Below the pieces are notes generated by a model, which was not told where the DNA came from, did no database searches, and worked only from the letters and a program-made list of their open reading frames with translations. Positions 36,399 to 44,689 of a stretch of 64,000 bases of DNA are shown here, piece by piece. Source of the DNA: Chryseolinea sp. (lineage in GTDB: Bacteria; Bacteroidota; Bacteroidia; Cytophagales; Cyclobacteriaceae); NCBI GenBank assembly GCA_025923195.1, contig JAICGJ010000011.1, forward strand, positions 1 to 64,000, in the 5' to 3' direction. Position numbers and translations under genes: made by a program. Numbering within the stretch: position 1 is the stretch's first letter; the number at the start of each line of letters is the position of its first letter.

Positions 36399-37082
36399 AT
36401 GAAAAATTCAGTGAGAGGTGTGGGGGTAATAACAATGCTGTTTGCATTGGTATGCCAGATATTTATAGGCTGTAATGCATCGAGGACGACGAAAGGCGGC
36501 GCTATCGGTGCTGGAGTTGGCGGCGCGATTGGCGGTGCTATTGGCCACCGTTCCGACAACACAGTTGTCGGAGCCATTATCGGAGCCACCGTAGGCGGAG
36601 CGGCTGGAGCCCTAATAGGACGTGAAATGGACAAGCAGGCTGAAGAGTTGAAAAAAGATTTGGAAGGCGCCACTGTAGAACGCGTGGGGGAAGGGATATT
36701 AATAACATTCGAATCAGGACTTGTATTTGATTTCGACTCCTACGGCATTCGAGAAGATACGAAGGCAAATCTTACTAAACTCTCCGAAACCTTGAAGAAA
36801 TATGACGACACAAATATTCTGATTGAAGGTCATACCGATAATACTGGTGAGGACACGTATAATCAGAAACTTTCTGAAAATAGGGCTGATGCCGTAGAAA
36901 GCTTCCTGGTAACGCAAGGCGTAAAGGATTCGCGAGTGACAACGAAAGGCTACGGGGAAAGTCAGCCACTGGATTCGAATGAATCAGAAGCAGGAAGGCA
37001 AAAAAATCGGAGAGTTGAAGTTGCAATATATGCGAATAAGGAAATGAAAAGGGCGGCGAAGAATGGAGATTTAGGTCAATAA
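36399..37082 (+). CDS. OmpA-family lipoprotein with glycine zipper
   Basis: A 227-residue protein from the ATG at 36399; the ATG at 36384 overlaps the upstream stop and is an alternative. Lipobox IFIGC with Cys25. A glycine-zipper region at about 34-75 (GAIGAGVGGAIGGAIG, GAIIGATVGGAAGALIG) can embed in membrane, and an OmpA C-terminal domain at about 100-215 binds peptidoglycan (VFDFDSYGI, EGHTDNTGEDTYNQKLSENRA, GYGESQP, NRRVEVAI). It should tether the outer membrane to the cell wall. The plan matches YiaD-type proteins. Four bases after the coiled-coil lipoprotein gene. Confidence 0.92.
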   Translation: MKNSVRGVGVITMLFALVCQIFIGCNASRTTKGGAIGAGVGGAIGGAIGHRSDNTVVGAIIGATVGGAAGALIGREMDKQAEELKKDLEGATVERVGEGILITFESGLVFDFDSYGIREDTKANLTKLSETLKKYDDTNILIEGHTDNTGEDTYNQKLSENRADAVESFLVTQGVKDSRVTTKGYGESQPLDSNESEAGRQKNRRVEVAIYANKEMKRAAKNGDLGQ

Positions 37083-37093
37083 GATCCCCCTGG

Positions 37094-37161
37094 AAAAGGG
37101 CTACTCAGAGTTAATGTTAAAGTCGTCGGATAGATGATTCCGTTACCTGAGAAGCCCTTTT
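37094..37161 (+). terminator. Long-loop hairpin after the OmpA gene, before the oxidoreductase gene
   Basis: AAAAGGGCTACTCAG (37094-37108) pairs with CTGAGAAGCCCTTTT (37147-37161), 14 of 15 positions, around a 38-base loop, ending in T5. The sequence TTAATGTTAA occurs in the loop (37111) and again just after the stem (37161), where it overlaps the preferred start of the next gene. Confidence 0.55.
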
Positions 37162-37163
37162 TA

Positions 37164-38390
37164 ATGTTAAGCTCAAAGGTGAAAGTAAGATCAAAGGAAC
37201 CCTATTGGTTGTTAAGGAATGGAATCCTGAATTCCTATCCGACTTTAAGAAATGATATTTCGTGTGATATCTTGGTAGTTGGTGGCGGTATCACGGGGGC
37301 CTTGATGGCATACCAGTTTTCATCCGAAGGTTATCAGACAGTTGTTATAGACAAGCGGGATATCGGAATGGGTAGTACGTGCGCCACTACTTCGATGTTG
37401 CAGTACGAACTAGACGTACCGTTGTACAGATTGACCGATATGATTGGAAAAAAGGCAGCAACGGATGTATACAGGGGTGGCGTTGACGCTATCAATAAGC
37501 TCGCGAATATCTTAGACAATTTGAATACACGTTGCGGGTTTAGTTATAAGGAGAGTTTACACTTCGCTTACTCTGTTCAGGACGCCCGGGCGATTAGGTG
37601 CGAATTTGAATGTCGCGAGCAGGCGGGAATCAAGGTAAAGTGGCTGACGAAGGATCAAATCAATTCCAGGTATGGTGTTGTATGCGAGGGGGGAATATTA
37701 TCGGAAACAGCGGCGAGTATGGATGCTTATCAATTGACACATTTTTTGATGGATTTTGCCATTAAAAACCTTGGACTGAGAGTTTATGATCATGTGCAAT
37801 TGAAGTCGGTCAAGTATAAGAAAGATATGAATGTGGTTATTGCTGATACATCGGCCAAGATAGAATGCAGCTGCGTCGTATATGCAACTGGATACGAAAC
37901 ACACGAACTACTGGATAATGGTACCGAAATAGGCGATTTGATAAGTACCTATGCGTGCATCAGTGAACCTTTCGCGACCCTTCCGGAAGGTCTAACGCAA
38001 ACAGTCTTCTGGAATACGCAGGATCCATATTTTTATTTCAGAACTACGTCGGATAACAGGCTGTTAATAGGAGGTGAAGATGAGGATTTTCAAAACCCTG
38101 AAAGGCGAGATAAACTCATCGAAAAGAAAGAATTAGAACTCGTGCGTAAACTGAACAAGACCCTGCCTGGTTTTGACTTTGTGGCGGACTTTAGCTGGGC
38201 TGGAACGTTTGGTTCCACGAAAGATAGCCTTCCGTATATCGGAGGTCATCCCGATCTTCCCAAAAGCTATTTTATGTTGGGTTTTGGAGGGAATGGCATA
38301 ACGTTTAGCATCATGGGTATGGAAATATTGTCGGATGCAATTGCCGGAAGACCGAATAAATTCCTGGAATATTTCAAATTTAGGAGATAA
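37164..38390 (+). CDS. FAD-dependent oxidoreductase (DAO family)
   Basis: A 408-residue flavoenzyme. The Rossmann dinucleotide motif CDILVVGGGITGALMAYQ is near the start, then VVIDKRDIGMGSTCATTSMLQYELD, and a late FAD contact MLGFGGNGITFSIMGMEIL. This is the glycine oxidase/DadA-type D-amino-acid oxidase fold; it oxidises amines or amino acids, but the substrate is not readable. The ATG at 37164 is preferred to 37134 because the latter lies inside the hairpin. First of a three-gene operon with a PNPOx-like and an SDR gene (15 and 6 bases apart). Confidence 0.88.
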   Translation: MLSSKVKVRSKEPYWLLRNGILNSYPTLRNDISCDILVVGGGITGALMAYQFSSEGYQTVVIDKRDIGMGSTCATTSMLQYELDVPLYRLTDMIGKKAATDVYRGGVDAINKLANILDNLNTRCGFSYKESLHFAYSVQDARAIRCEFECREQAGIKVKWLTKDQINSRYGVVCEGGILSETAASMDAYQLTHFLMDFAIKNLGLRVYDHVQLKSVKYKKDMNVVIADTSAKIECSCVVYATGYETHELLDNGTEIGDLISTYACISEPFATLPEGLTQTVFWNTQDPYFYFRTTSDNRLLIGGEDEDFQNPERRDKLIEKKELELVRKLNKTLPGFDFVADFSWAGTFGSTKDSLPYIGGHPDLPKSYFMLGFGGNGITFSIMGMEILSDAIAGRPNKFLEYFKFRR

Positions 38391-38405
38391 TAAAAAGCAG
38401 TTGAT

Positions 38406-38888
38406 ATGGAACATAGTCAGGTGGAAAAAATAAAGGAGTTGGTTAGCCGCTCAAGGGTCGGTATGTTGGGCACATTAGAGGATGGGTCTATGCGATTCCG
38501 TCCGATGTCGCATGTGGATATAGATGATGACGGGAAAATTTGGTTTTTTACCTCCAAAGCGTCCTGGAAGGCAGAGGAAATTCAACGAAACCCTACCGTA
38601 CAATTGATCTATCTTAACGAAAGCGATAGTATTTATCTGAGTTTGGAAGGCATAGCGCAGATAGTAGAAGATCAGCATCGAATGAAGGAATTGTTTAATC
38701 CTTTTGTCAAAGCATGGTTCCCCCAAGGCCTCAAGGATCCTGCCCTCGCACTATTGGTAATGCACCCTATGAGCGTAGAATATTGGACAAATGACGACAG
38801 TAAAGTGCTGACGTATATAAAAATGCTTGCATCAGCTGTAACAGGCTCTCAGCCTTCTATCGGGGAGCATGGCAGATTAACCCTGTAA
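38406..38888 (+). CDS. Pyridoxamine 5'-phosphate oxidase-like general stress protein
   Basis: A 160-residue split-barrel flavin-binding protein: RVGMLGTLEDGSMRFRPMSHVDIDDDGKIWFFTSKASWKAEEIQRNP is typical of the general stress protein 26 group within the PNPOx-like superfamily. Such proteins bind FMN or FAD; in relatives they respond to oxidative or salt stress. It is too short and lacks the extra region of true PdxH. Middle gene of the three-gene redox operon. Confidence 0.9.
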   Translation: MEHSQVEKIKELVSRSRVGMLGTLEDGSMRFRPMSHVDIDDDGKIWFFTSKASWKAEEIQRNPTVQLIYLNESDSIYLSLEGIAQIVEDQHRMKELFNPFVKAWFPQGLKDPALALLVMHPMSVEYWTNDDSKVLTYIKMLASAVTGSQPSIGEHGRLTL

Positions 38889-38894
38889 CAGAAT

Positions 38895-39758
38895 ATGCAG
38901 AAGTCAAGTCCGAAGAGAAAAATAAGACCCTCTCAAGTCGTTCGTGGAGGCCAGGGAAAGGAAGCACGGATGAGACCTGAGCCTGTATATGAAAAAGAAA
39001 AAAAATATTTGCGCTTGGAAGGAAAGGTAGCGCTAATTACTGGCGGTGATAGTGGTATCGGAAGGTCAGTTGCTATCGCTTTCGTTAAGGAAGGTGCAGA
39101 AGTATGCATCGCATATCACAAGGATCATCGCGATGCGAGAGAGACAGCAAAGAGAATTAAGGAGCTAGGCGGCACTTGTATGTTAATACCCGGTGATATC
39201 AGCAACGAACAACATTGCAAAAAAATAATTAGCGCAGTAGTAAACACATGGGGACGAATCGATATTTTAATCAACAATGCCGCGGTTCAAACTCCTCAGA
39301 AAAAATTGAGTAATATAACAGCGCGACAGTTGATTCGAACCTTCGAAGTAAACGTCTTCTCTCAGCTTTATATGATCAAGGCAGCAGAGCAATTTATGCG
39401 CAAGGGCGCTTCAATTATAAATACGACATCCGTTACAGCTTACCGAGGCAGTTCCCATCTGATTGACTACGCATCAACAAAAGGTGCAATTGTATCGATG
39501 GTTCGTTCGCTGGCGGCCTACTTTGCTGACAAGGGTATCCGCGTCAATGGTGTTGCCCCCGGTCCTGTATGGACGCCCTTGATTCCAACGACGTTTAGTC
39601 CTAAAGAAGTATCCACGTTTGGTTCCGATACTCCTTTGAAACGAGCAGCTAACCCCGTTGAAATTGCCTATGCCTATGTTTTTCTCGGAAGTGATGATGC
39701 GTCGTATATTACTGGACAGGTACTGCATCCCAATGGTGGTGAAATAGTCAATGCGTGA
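38895..39758 (+). CDS. Short-chain dehydrogenase/reductase (general stress protein 39-like)
   Basis: A 287-residue SDR. Cofactor motif LITGGDSGIGRSVAIAF, structural INNAAVQ, catalytic Ser in NTTSVTAYRGS, and Tyr/Lys in DYASTKGAI are all present; the end PNGGEIVNA is typical. The long N-terminal extension (first about 45 residues, basic, PEPVYEKEKKYLRLEGKVALITG) is characteristic of the YhdG/YdaD group, which are stress-induced NAD(P)-dependent enzymes of uncertain substrate. Last gene of the redox operon. Confidence 0.92.
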   Translation: MQKSSPKRKIRPSQVVRGGQGKEARMRPEPVYEKEKKYLRLEGKVALITGGDSGIGRSVAIAFVKEGAEVCIAYHKDHRDARETAKRIKELGGTCMLIPGDISNEQHCKKIISAVVNTWGRIDILINNAAVQTPQKKLSNITARQLIRTFEVNVFSQLYMIKAAEQFMRKGASIINTTSVTAYRGSSHLIDYASTKGAIVSMVRSLAAYFADKGIRVNGVAPGPVWTPLIPTTFSPKEVSTFGSDTPLKRAANPVEIAYAYVFLGSDDASYITGQVLHPNGGEIVNA

Positions 39759-39830
39759 TGGGTACTGACGTTCTCATTTGTAGAATATCCACCTCAGAGC
39801 AATTAAATATTTTTTGATTTAGGTGTCATT

Positions 39831-39846
39831 TGGCACTGGTATGTTT
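39831..39846 (+). promoter_or_regulatory. Possible sigma-54-like element before the DUF892 gene
   Basis: TGGCAC-TGGTA-TGTTT, 73 bases before the ATG at 39904. The -24 half is perfect; the -12 half does not fit at the standard spacing. Weak copy. Confidence 0.3.
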
Positions 39847-39903
39847 TTAGCCGTAGGATCTTATTCCTTACGTTAATTAATCATCAACTCTAAAAAAAAA
39901 GAT

Positions 39904-40473
39904 ATGAAGACTAAAGCACAATCCCCGAAAACTAACGGGTCGCATGCGACCAGAAGCCGTTCGAAGAGCACCAAGGAAACCTTGGAAAATATTTTCGAAG
40001 AAACTTTAAAGGATATTTATTGGGCAGAAAAACATCTCACGAAGGCTCTGGCCAAAATGTCTAAGGCCGCATATAATGAGGAATTGAAGGATGCCTTTGA
40101 CAACCATCTCGAAGAAACCGAAATGCAAGTCGGTAAACTTGAAAAGTGCTTTGAATTGCTGGGCAAAAAAGCAGTTGCTAAGAAGTGTGAAGCCATGGAA
40201 GGATTGATTAAGGAAGGAGAACAACAAATTGAGGAACACGATGAGGGTCATCCGAGAGATGCTGCCCTGATCGGAGCAGCTCAAAAGGTTGAACACTACG
40301 AGATTTCTGCGTATGGAACGCTGAGAACTATGGCAAACGTGTTAGGGATGACCCAGTGTGCAGAGATACTGGAAGAGATTAAGGATGAGGAAGCGCAAAC
40401 AGATGTCAAACTTACAGAGCTCGCGGAAAAAATTAATCAACTCGCCTGTGAAGTGGATGAGGAGGAAGTTTAA
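39904..40473 (+). CDS. DUF892 ferritin-like protein (YciE/YciF type)
   Basis: A 189-residue protein: a basic disordered start (SPKTNGSHATRSRSKS), then a four-helix bundle. The stretch LKDIYWAEKHLTKALAKMSKAA, the helix DNHLEETEMQVGKLEKCF, AQKVEHYEISAYGTLR and LEEIKDEEAQTDVKLTELA carry the E/H residues of a di-iron ferritin-like fold. Relatives YciE/YciF are induced by osmotic and other stresses. Stands alone, ended by a strong terminator. Confidence 0.93.
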   Translation: MKTKAQSPKTNGSHATRSRSKSTKETLENIFEETLKDIYWAEKHLTKALAKMSKAAYNEELKDAFDNHLEETEMQVGKLEKCFELLGKKAVAKKCEAMEGLIKEGEQQIEEHDEGHPRDAALIGAAQKVEHYEISAYGTLRTMANVLGMTQCAEILEEIKDEEAQTDVKLTELAEKINQLACEVDEEEV

Positions 40474-40490
40474 TTGTCTTAGAATTTTTA

Positions 40491-40525
40491 AAAAAGAGGC
40501 TGTCTTTTGAGACAGCCTCTTTTTG
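40491..40525. terminator. Strong hairpin terminator after the DUF892 gene
   Basis: AAAGAGGCTGTCT and AGACAGCCTCTTT pair perfectly across a TTTG loop (about 40493-40522), with A-run before and T-run after. It could work in both directions. Confidence 0.92.
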
Positions 40526-40700
40526 TTTTTTATCAACCCGAATTTTTGTGCAAATCATGAACTCACCAAAAGAGTTGAGCGGACCTGCGGATCAATATGT
40601 TCCTGTCAATTTGTAGAGAATTGCATCAAACTTGAAAAGTTGTGGCTGCGATTCTACAATTACACACGTTTTTTGGGTAAAAAGTAGATGTTTTTGTGTT

Positions 40701-40716
40701 TGGCAAGATTTTTAAA
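40701..40716 (+). promoter_or_regulatory. Sigma-54-like element before the 117-residue protein
   Basis: TGGCAA-GATTT-TTAAA, 37 bases before the ATG at 40738; predicted leader about 11 bases. The spacer GATTT is the same as in the copies at 18103 and 52787. Confidence 0.4.
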
Positions 40717-40737
40717 CCATGTAGGGAAAAATGAATT

Positions 40738-41091
40738 ATGAAAACGAGCGTAAACGATAGAGATGAATTCGATTCCACGGAAAAGATGCCGACGTTAACG
40801 GAGAAAATCAATAAAGCATTGCAACATGGATATACGGAAAACTTTAAGATAACCGCTCGCGGCCTTACCGATGAAATGGGTGGTAAATATTATTCACCCT
40901 CACAAGTTCACATCCCTAACTTTCATCGGTTTGAGGGTTATTCGGATCCGCAGGATAATGCGATCCTCTATTGGATTGAAACTAATGATGGGCGAAAGGG
41001 AATCCTGGTGGATGCATACGGACCTTATGCCGATGTAAAAGTTAACAATTTCATACGTGAGGTAGAAGATATCCAGAAATCAAAAAAATAG
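40738..41091 (+). CDS. Conserved hypothetical protein (117 residues)
   Basis: A soluble protein. After a charged start it has LTEKINKALQHGYTENFKITARGLTD, then VHIPNFHRFEGYSDPQDNAILYWIETNDGRKGILVDAYGPYADV. From memory this FEGxSDPxDxAILYxIExxDGxKGxLVDAYGxYAD block is frequent in Bacteroidota and some entries carry the misleading name phosphoribosylpyrophosphate synthetase, for which there is no sequence support here. Compact alpha/beta fold expected; function unknown. Preceded by a sigma-54-like element. Confidence 0.82.
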   Translation: MKTSVNDRDEFDSTEKMPTLTEKINKALQHGYTENFKITARGLTDEMGGKYYSPSQVHIPNFHRFEGYSDPQDNAILYWIETNDGRKGILVDAYGPYADVKVNNFIREVEDIQKSKK

Positions 41092-41394
41092 CGAAAGATT
41101 AATACTCTAAAAAATAATTGTTAACGCCCCTAGCCATGTTTCCCGCAATTAAATCGGTATCCCACAGGTTGGTCACAGACCGGATGAAGCCAGAATTTCC
41201 TGTTGTCACATTTAACCGGTTATGTTACAGTTATCTTAACAATGACTGGATTATGGTTATCTCTTCATGCTTCACTCTGGCGACTACGCTTTTTACTCTT
41301 TTGGTATCATTCAATAATAATCTTAATATTAAGTATTAAGTATTAACATCATACCGTACTATCTGTGCATATAACCCGAATCGAGTCGATCAGA
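41092..41394. other. Intergenic gap of about 300 bases with heptamer repeats
   Basis: No gene is supported; an open stretch from a TTG at 41118 lacks codon bias. Three tandem heptamers TATTAAG, TATTAAG, TATTAAC lie at 41327-41347, just before the topoisomerase gene. Confidence 0.4.
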
Positions 41395-42432
41395 ATGCAT
41401 CGGAATTATAAGCGCACGGCTGCTATCGCCAGCCTGGAGTACGTGACCGATGGAAGCCCCGGAATACTTCGGGAGAAGCAAGGCACTGGCTTTCGTTACA
41501 CCTACAACGGTGTGCCTGTAAAAGACAAAGACGTTTTACTGAGGATCAAGAAACTTGTCATCCCTCCGGCGTGGACAAGAGTCTGGATCTGCCCCAATCT
41601 GAATGGCCACATTCAGGTTACTGGATATGACATAAAGAACCGTAAACAGTACAAGTATCATCCGAACTGGAATGCGGTGCGCAATCAAACGAAATTCCAC
41701 AGGCTTTACGAGTTTGGAAAAGTTCTCCCGCAGATGAGGAAAAAAATGGAGGATGATATTTCACACTCTAATTTGTCTAAGGAGAAAGTTCTGGCGACGG
41801 TAGTGAGCCTGATGGAGCGCACGTTTATAAGGATTGGAAATAGCGAGTATGAAAAGCTCTATGGATCATACGGGCTTACGACGTTGAAAGATGGTCATGT
41901 TGATATCAACGGAGCAACTTTGAAATTTTCTTTTAAGGGCAAGAAAGGCGTGTATCATTCGGTTACCTTAAAAAATAAACGGCTTGCCAAAATTGTTCAG
42001 GCGTGCAAAGACATACCGGGAAAGGAACTCTTTCAATATATTGATGAAAATGGTGTTAGATGCACAATCGACTCCGGAATGATAAACAATTATATCAGGG
42101 AGGCTACTGGAAAGGACTTTTCGGCGAAGGACTTCCGCACTTGGGCGGGCACACTTTCCATTCTAAGCTCTTTTAAGGCGTTGGGAAAAGCTGAAACTCA
42201 GGCGGAAAAAAAACGAAATGTTGTTTCAGCATTAGATGAGGTGAGTTCGAAATTGGGCAATACACGAACAATATGCAAGAAGTACTATGTACATCCGGAG
42301 ATCATCAAGTTGTATGAAGAGGACAATTTACAAAGGTACCTAAACGAGCTCGATGCAATAGAGAGGCCCGACGATCATAGCGACCTCACACAGGAAGAGA
42401 AAGTACTGATGAAAATACTGAAGCGAATATAA
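41395..42432 (+). CDS. DNA topoisomerase IB (eukaryote/poxvirus-like)
   Basis: A 345-residue enzyme from the ATG at 41395 (an in-frame GTG at 41365 is less likely). N-terminal domain RYTYNGVPVKDKDVLLRIKKLVIPPAWTRVWICPNLNGHIQVTGYDIKNRKQYKYH is the bacterial TopIB signature. The catalytic set is visible: RIGNSEYEKLYGSYGLTTLKDGHV, KFSFKGKKG with Lys, DFRTWAGT, and the nucleophile Tyr in NTRTICKKYYVHPEII. It relaxes supercoils through a 3'-phosphotyrosine bond. Patchy in bacteria and often in accessory clusters. Confidence 0.93.
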   Translation: MHRNYKRTAAIASLEYVTDGSPGILREKQGTGFRYTYNGVPVKDKDVLLRIKKLVIPPAWTRVWICPNLNGHIQVTGYDIKNRKQYKYHPNWNAVRNQTKFHRLYEFGKVLPQMRKKMEDDISHSNLSKEKVLATVVSLMERTFIRIGNSEYEKLYGSYGLTTLKDGHVDINGATLKFSFKGKKGVYHSVTLKNKRLAKIVQACKDIPGKELFQYIDENGVRCTIDSGMINNYIREATGKDFSAKDFRTWAGTLSILSSFKALGKAETQAEKKRNVVSALDEVSSKLGNTRTICKKYYVHPEIIKLYEEDNLQRYLNELDAIERPDDHSDLTQEEKVLMKILKRI

Positions 42433-42489
42433 GAGTCTGTCTGGCTTTCCCGCATAGTTATTGCATTCCCTTTACCAAAAGTTCATACT

Positions 42490-43008
42490 ATGAAAAAGAA
42501 TGGTAAAGGTTCCAGCGGGCCAGCTGGAGATCAGAATATTACGAGAAGGATTCCGCACAGCGAGGCGCACATCTTCGATCGAATTGCGGGAGCGGTAACT
42601 CGAGCCGCAGGACGCCCTGCCGCAACCATCCTTGCGTTTGCACTAATTGTTATCTGGGCAATCTCTGGACCCTTGTTTGGTTTCTCGGACACCTGGCAAC
42701 TCGTCATTAACACCGGTACTACCATCATTACCTTCCTGATGGTATTCATTATTCAACAATCCCAGAACAAGGACACACTGGCACTGCAACTAAAGCTGAA
42801 TGAATTAATTGCGTGTCAGGAGTTGGCTAGCAACCGACTCATTGACATCGAAGATTTAACGGAAGATGAATTGATGGTGCTAAAGAAATTCTACGTTAAG
42901 TTGTCCAAACTGGCTGAAAAGGAAAATGACCTGCACAGCTCCCATTCACTGGATGAAGCAACCACGGTTCATTCGCGCAAGAGCAAATCGCCAAGGGTCA
43001 AACCGTAG
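42490..43008 (+). CDS. Low-affinity iron permease family protein
   Basis: A 172-residue membrane protein. Two helices (AATILAFALIVIWAISGPLFGFSDTWQLVINTGTTIITFLMVFIIQQSQNKD) and the motif QQSQNKDTLALQLKLNELI are the family hallmark, followed by ELMVLKKFYVKLSK. The C-terminal 30 residues are polar. The name comes from yeast Fet4-like proteins; transport by the bacterial short form has not been shown. It stands 57 bases after the topoisomerase gene. Confidence 0.9.
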   Translation: MKKNGKGSSGPAGDQNITRRIPHSEAHIFDRIAGAVTRAAGRPAATILAFALIVIWAISGPLFGFSDTWQLVINTGTTIITFLMVFIIQQSQNKDTLALQLKLNELIACQELASNRLIDIEDLTEDELMVLKKFYVKLSKLAEKENDLHSSHSLDEATTVHSRKSKSPRVKP

Positions 43009-43150
43009 AATAATGTCCGTAAAGAAAGTGTGTAGACATTTCCACATACTACCTCTAATTCGTAAAATAAATGCTGGTTTTCGCTGGCAGAAGGTACTCT
43101 GCTCAGATGGCACGCAATTTCCTTTAAGCGTATGGAAATTCAGATGTTAA

Positions 43151-43903
43151 ATGAACCTCAAAAGCATTCTTCTAAGCGTTGCGGAAATTTACAAATTCAC
43201 GGCTCGATTTTTTAAGGAGGCTTTGTTTCCGCCTTACGAAGGAAGGGAAATAATGCGGCAATGTTTCGCGATGGGCAATAAGTCATGGTTTCTCATCACG
43301 TTTACGGCTTTCATTGCTGGAATTGTATTCACAAAGCAGTCCAGACCTTCGCTCGCCTCGTTTGGAGCAGAGTCATGGCTCCCATCTCTAGTGTCACAGG
43401 CAGTCGTCAGATCGTTAGGGCCTCTAATAACTGGGTTAATATGTGCCGGTAAGCTAGGCTCCAATATTGGGGCCGAGTTGGGAAGCATGCAGGTTTCTGA
43501 ACAAATTGATGCCATGGAGGTGTCGGGGACGCGGCCCTTTGCCTATTTGGTAGTGAGTCGCGTTGTAGCCACTACGTTGATGGTTCCAATTTTGGTGGTA
43601 TATACGGATGTTGTCGGGTTGATGGGTTCATTTTTTATGGTGAACTCAATCAATAATTCCAGCTTTCTCTTGTTTTTCAATGAAGTCGCGGAGTCCGTCA
43701 CCTATTTGGACATATTCTCGTCAATAATAAAGTCTGCATTCTTCGGATTTGCAATCGGCATTATCGGATGCTATGCAGGTTACCATTCGGATAAAGGAAC
43801 AACCGGAGTAGGTAAGGCCGCCAATATAGCAGTCGTTGTTTCGATGATCTCAATTTTCGTACTCGACCTTGTTACCCTGCAGGTTATAAATCTTTTCAGA
43901 TGA
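43151..43903 (+). CDS. mlaE: MlaE-type ABC permease
   Basis: A 250-residue membrane protein of the MlaE family: an amphipathic start, then five or six helices with FITFTAFIAGIVFTKQSRP, the conserved GPLITGLICAGKLGSNIGAELGSMQVSEQIDAMEVSGTRPFAYLVVSR stretch, and C-terminal GCYAGYHSDKGTTGVGKAAN. It forms the channel through which phospholipid moves between inner membrane and the MCE protein. The stop overlaps the mlaF start as ATGA, so translation is coupled. First gene of mlaE-mlaF-mlaD. Confidence 0.93.
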   Translation: MNLKSILLSVAEIYKFTARFFKEALFPPYEGREIMRQCFAMGNKSWFLITFTAFIAGIVFTKQSRPSLASFGAESWLPSLVSQAVVRSLGPLITGLICAGKLGSNIGAELGSMQVSEQIDAMEVSGTRPFAYLVVSRVVATTLMVPILVVYTDVVGLMGSFFMVNSINNSSFLLFFNEVAESVTYLDIFSSIIKSAFFGFAIGIIGCYAGYHSDKGTTGVGKAANIAVVVSMISIFVLDLVTLQVINLFR

Positions 43904-44679
43904 TTACGACTAAAACATCTTCTGATGACGGTGGATCTGTTGCAACCGGTGAAAAAGTGGTACACGTCCGTAATTTAAAAAAAAGTTTCGGTGAGGTGAA
44001 AGTGCTGCGCAATCTAAACCTTGACTTGTACGATCGTGAAAACCTGGTTATTCTGGGAAGATCAGGATCCGGTAAATCGGTGCTGATTAAATGCATGGTT
44101 GGCCTCTTAAAACCGGATGCCGGAGAAATTAACGTGCTGGGCTACGATGTACCGAATTTGAACCGAAATGAGCTAAACGATTTGAGGCAACAAGTTGGTT
44201 TTTCATTTCAAGGTAGTGCACTTTACGACTCGATGACCGTAAGAGAAAATTTAGAATTCCCCCTGAAAAGAAACCGCGGAATATTCGATCGAAAGGAATT
44301 GGAAAGGCTCGTGATGGACGCATTAAGGGATGTGGGACTTGAAAAGGCTGTTAACCAAACACCGGCAGAACTCTCCGGAGGAATGAAAAAACGTGTTGGT
44401 ATCGCGCGTACATTAATACTGAAACCTAAGATCATGCTATATGACGAGCCCACGGCCGGGCTGGATCCAGTTACGTCCGGAGAAATTAATGACTTAATTA
44501 TGGAAGTGAGGGATAAATACAATACGGCATCGATAATAATTACGCATGATATAAGTTGCGCCCGCCACACGTCTGATCGGATCATCGCATTGTTTGGAGG
44601 ATACAACAAAATGGAAGGAACATTTGAGGAGCTTAAGAAAAGTGAAGATCCGGAGTTAAAAGAGTTTTTCATTTACTAA
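43900..44679 (+). CDS. mlaF: MlaF-type ABC transporter ATPase
   Basis: A 259-residue ATPase: Walker A GRSGSGKSV, Q-loop FSFQGSAL, signature LSGGMKKRVGIAR, Walker B IMLYDEPTAGLDP and switch His in IITHD. The GMKKR form of the signature is typical of MlaF. It powers the lipid transporter with the MlaE permease and the MlaD substrate-binding ring. Starts in a four-base overlap with mlaE; mlaD begins ten bases after its end. Confidence 0.95.
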   Translation: MITTKTSSDDGGSVATGEKVVHVRNLKKSFGEVKVLRNLNLDLYDRENLVILGRSGSGKSVLIKCMVGLLKPDAGEINVLGYDVPNLNRNELNDLRQQVGFSFQGSALYDSMTVRENLEFPLKRNRGIFDRKELERLVMDALRDVGLEKAVNQTPAELSGGMKKRVGIARTLILKPKIMLYDEPTAGLDPVTSGEINDLIMEVRDKYNTASIIITHDISCARHTSDRIIALFGGYNKMEGTFEELKKSEDPELKEFFIY

Positions 44680-44689
44680 CAATTTGATT

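Noticed and set aside
36245-36673. Minus-strand frame rich in Ala/Pro opposite the OmpA gene
   Set aside because: Antisense of the glycine zipper (Gly codons read as Pro/Ala); not a gene.
41118-41339. 73-codon frame from a TTG
   Set aside because: Weak start, no codon bias, no recognisable domain; treated as intergenic.
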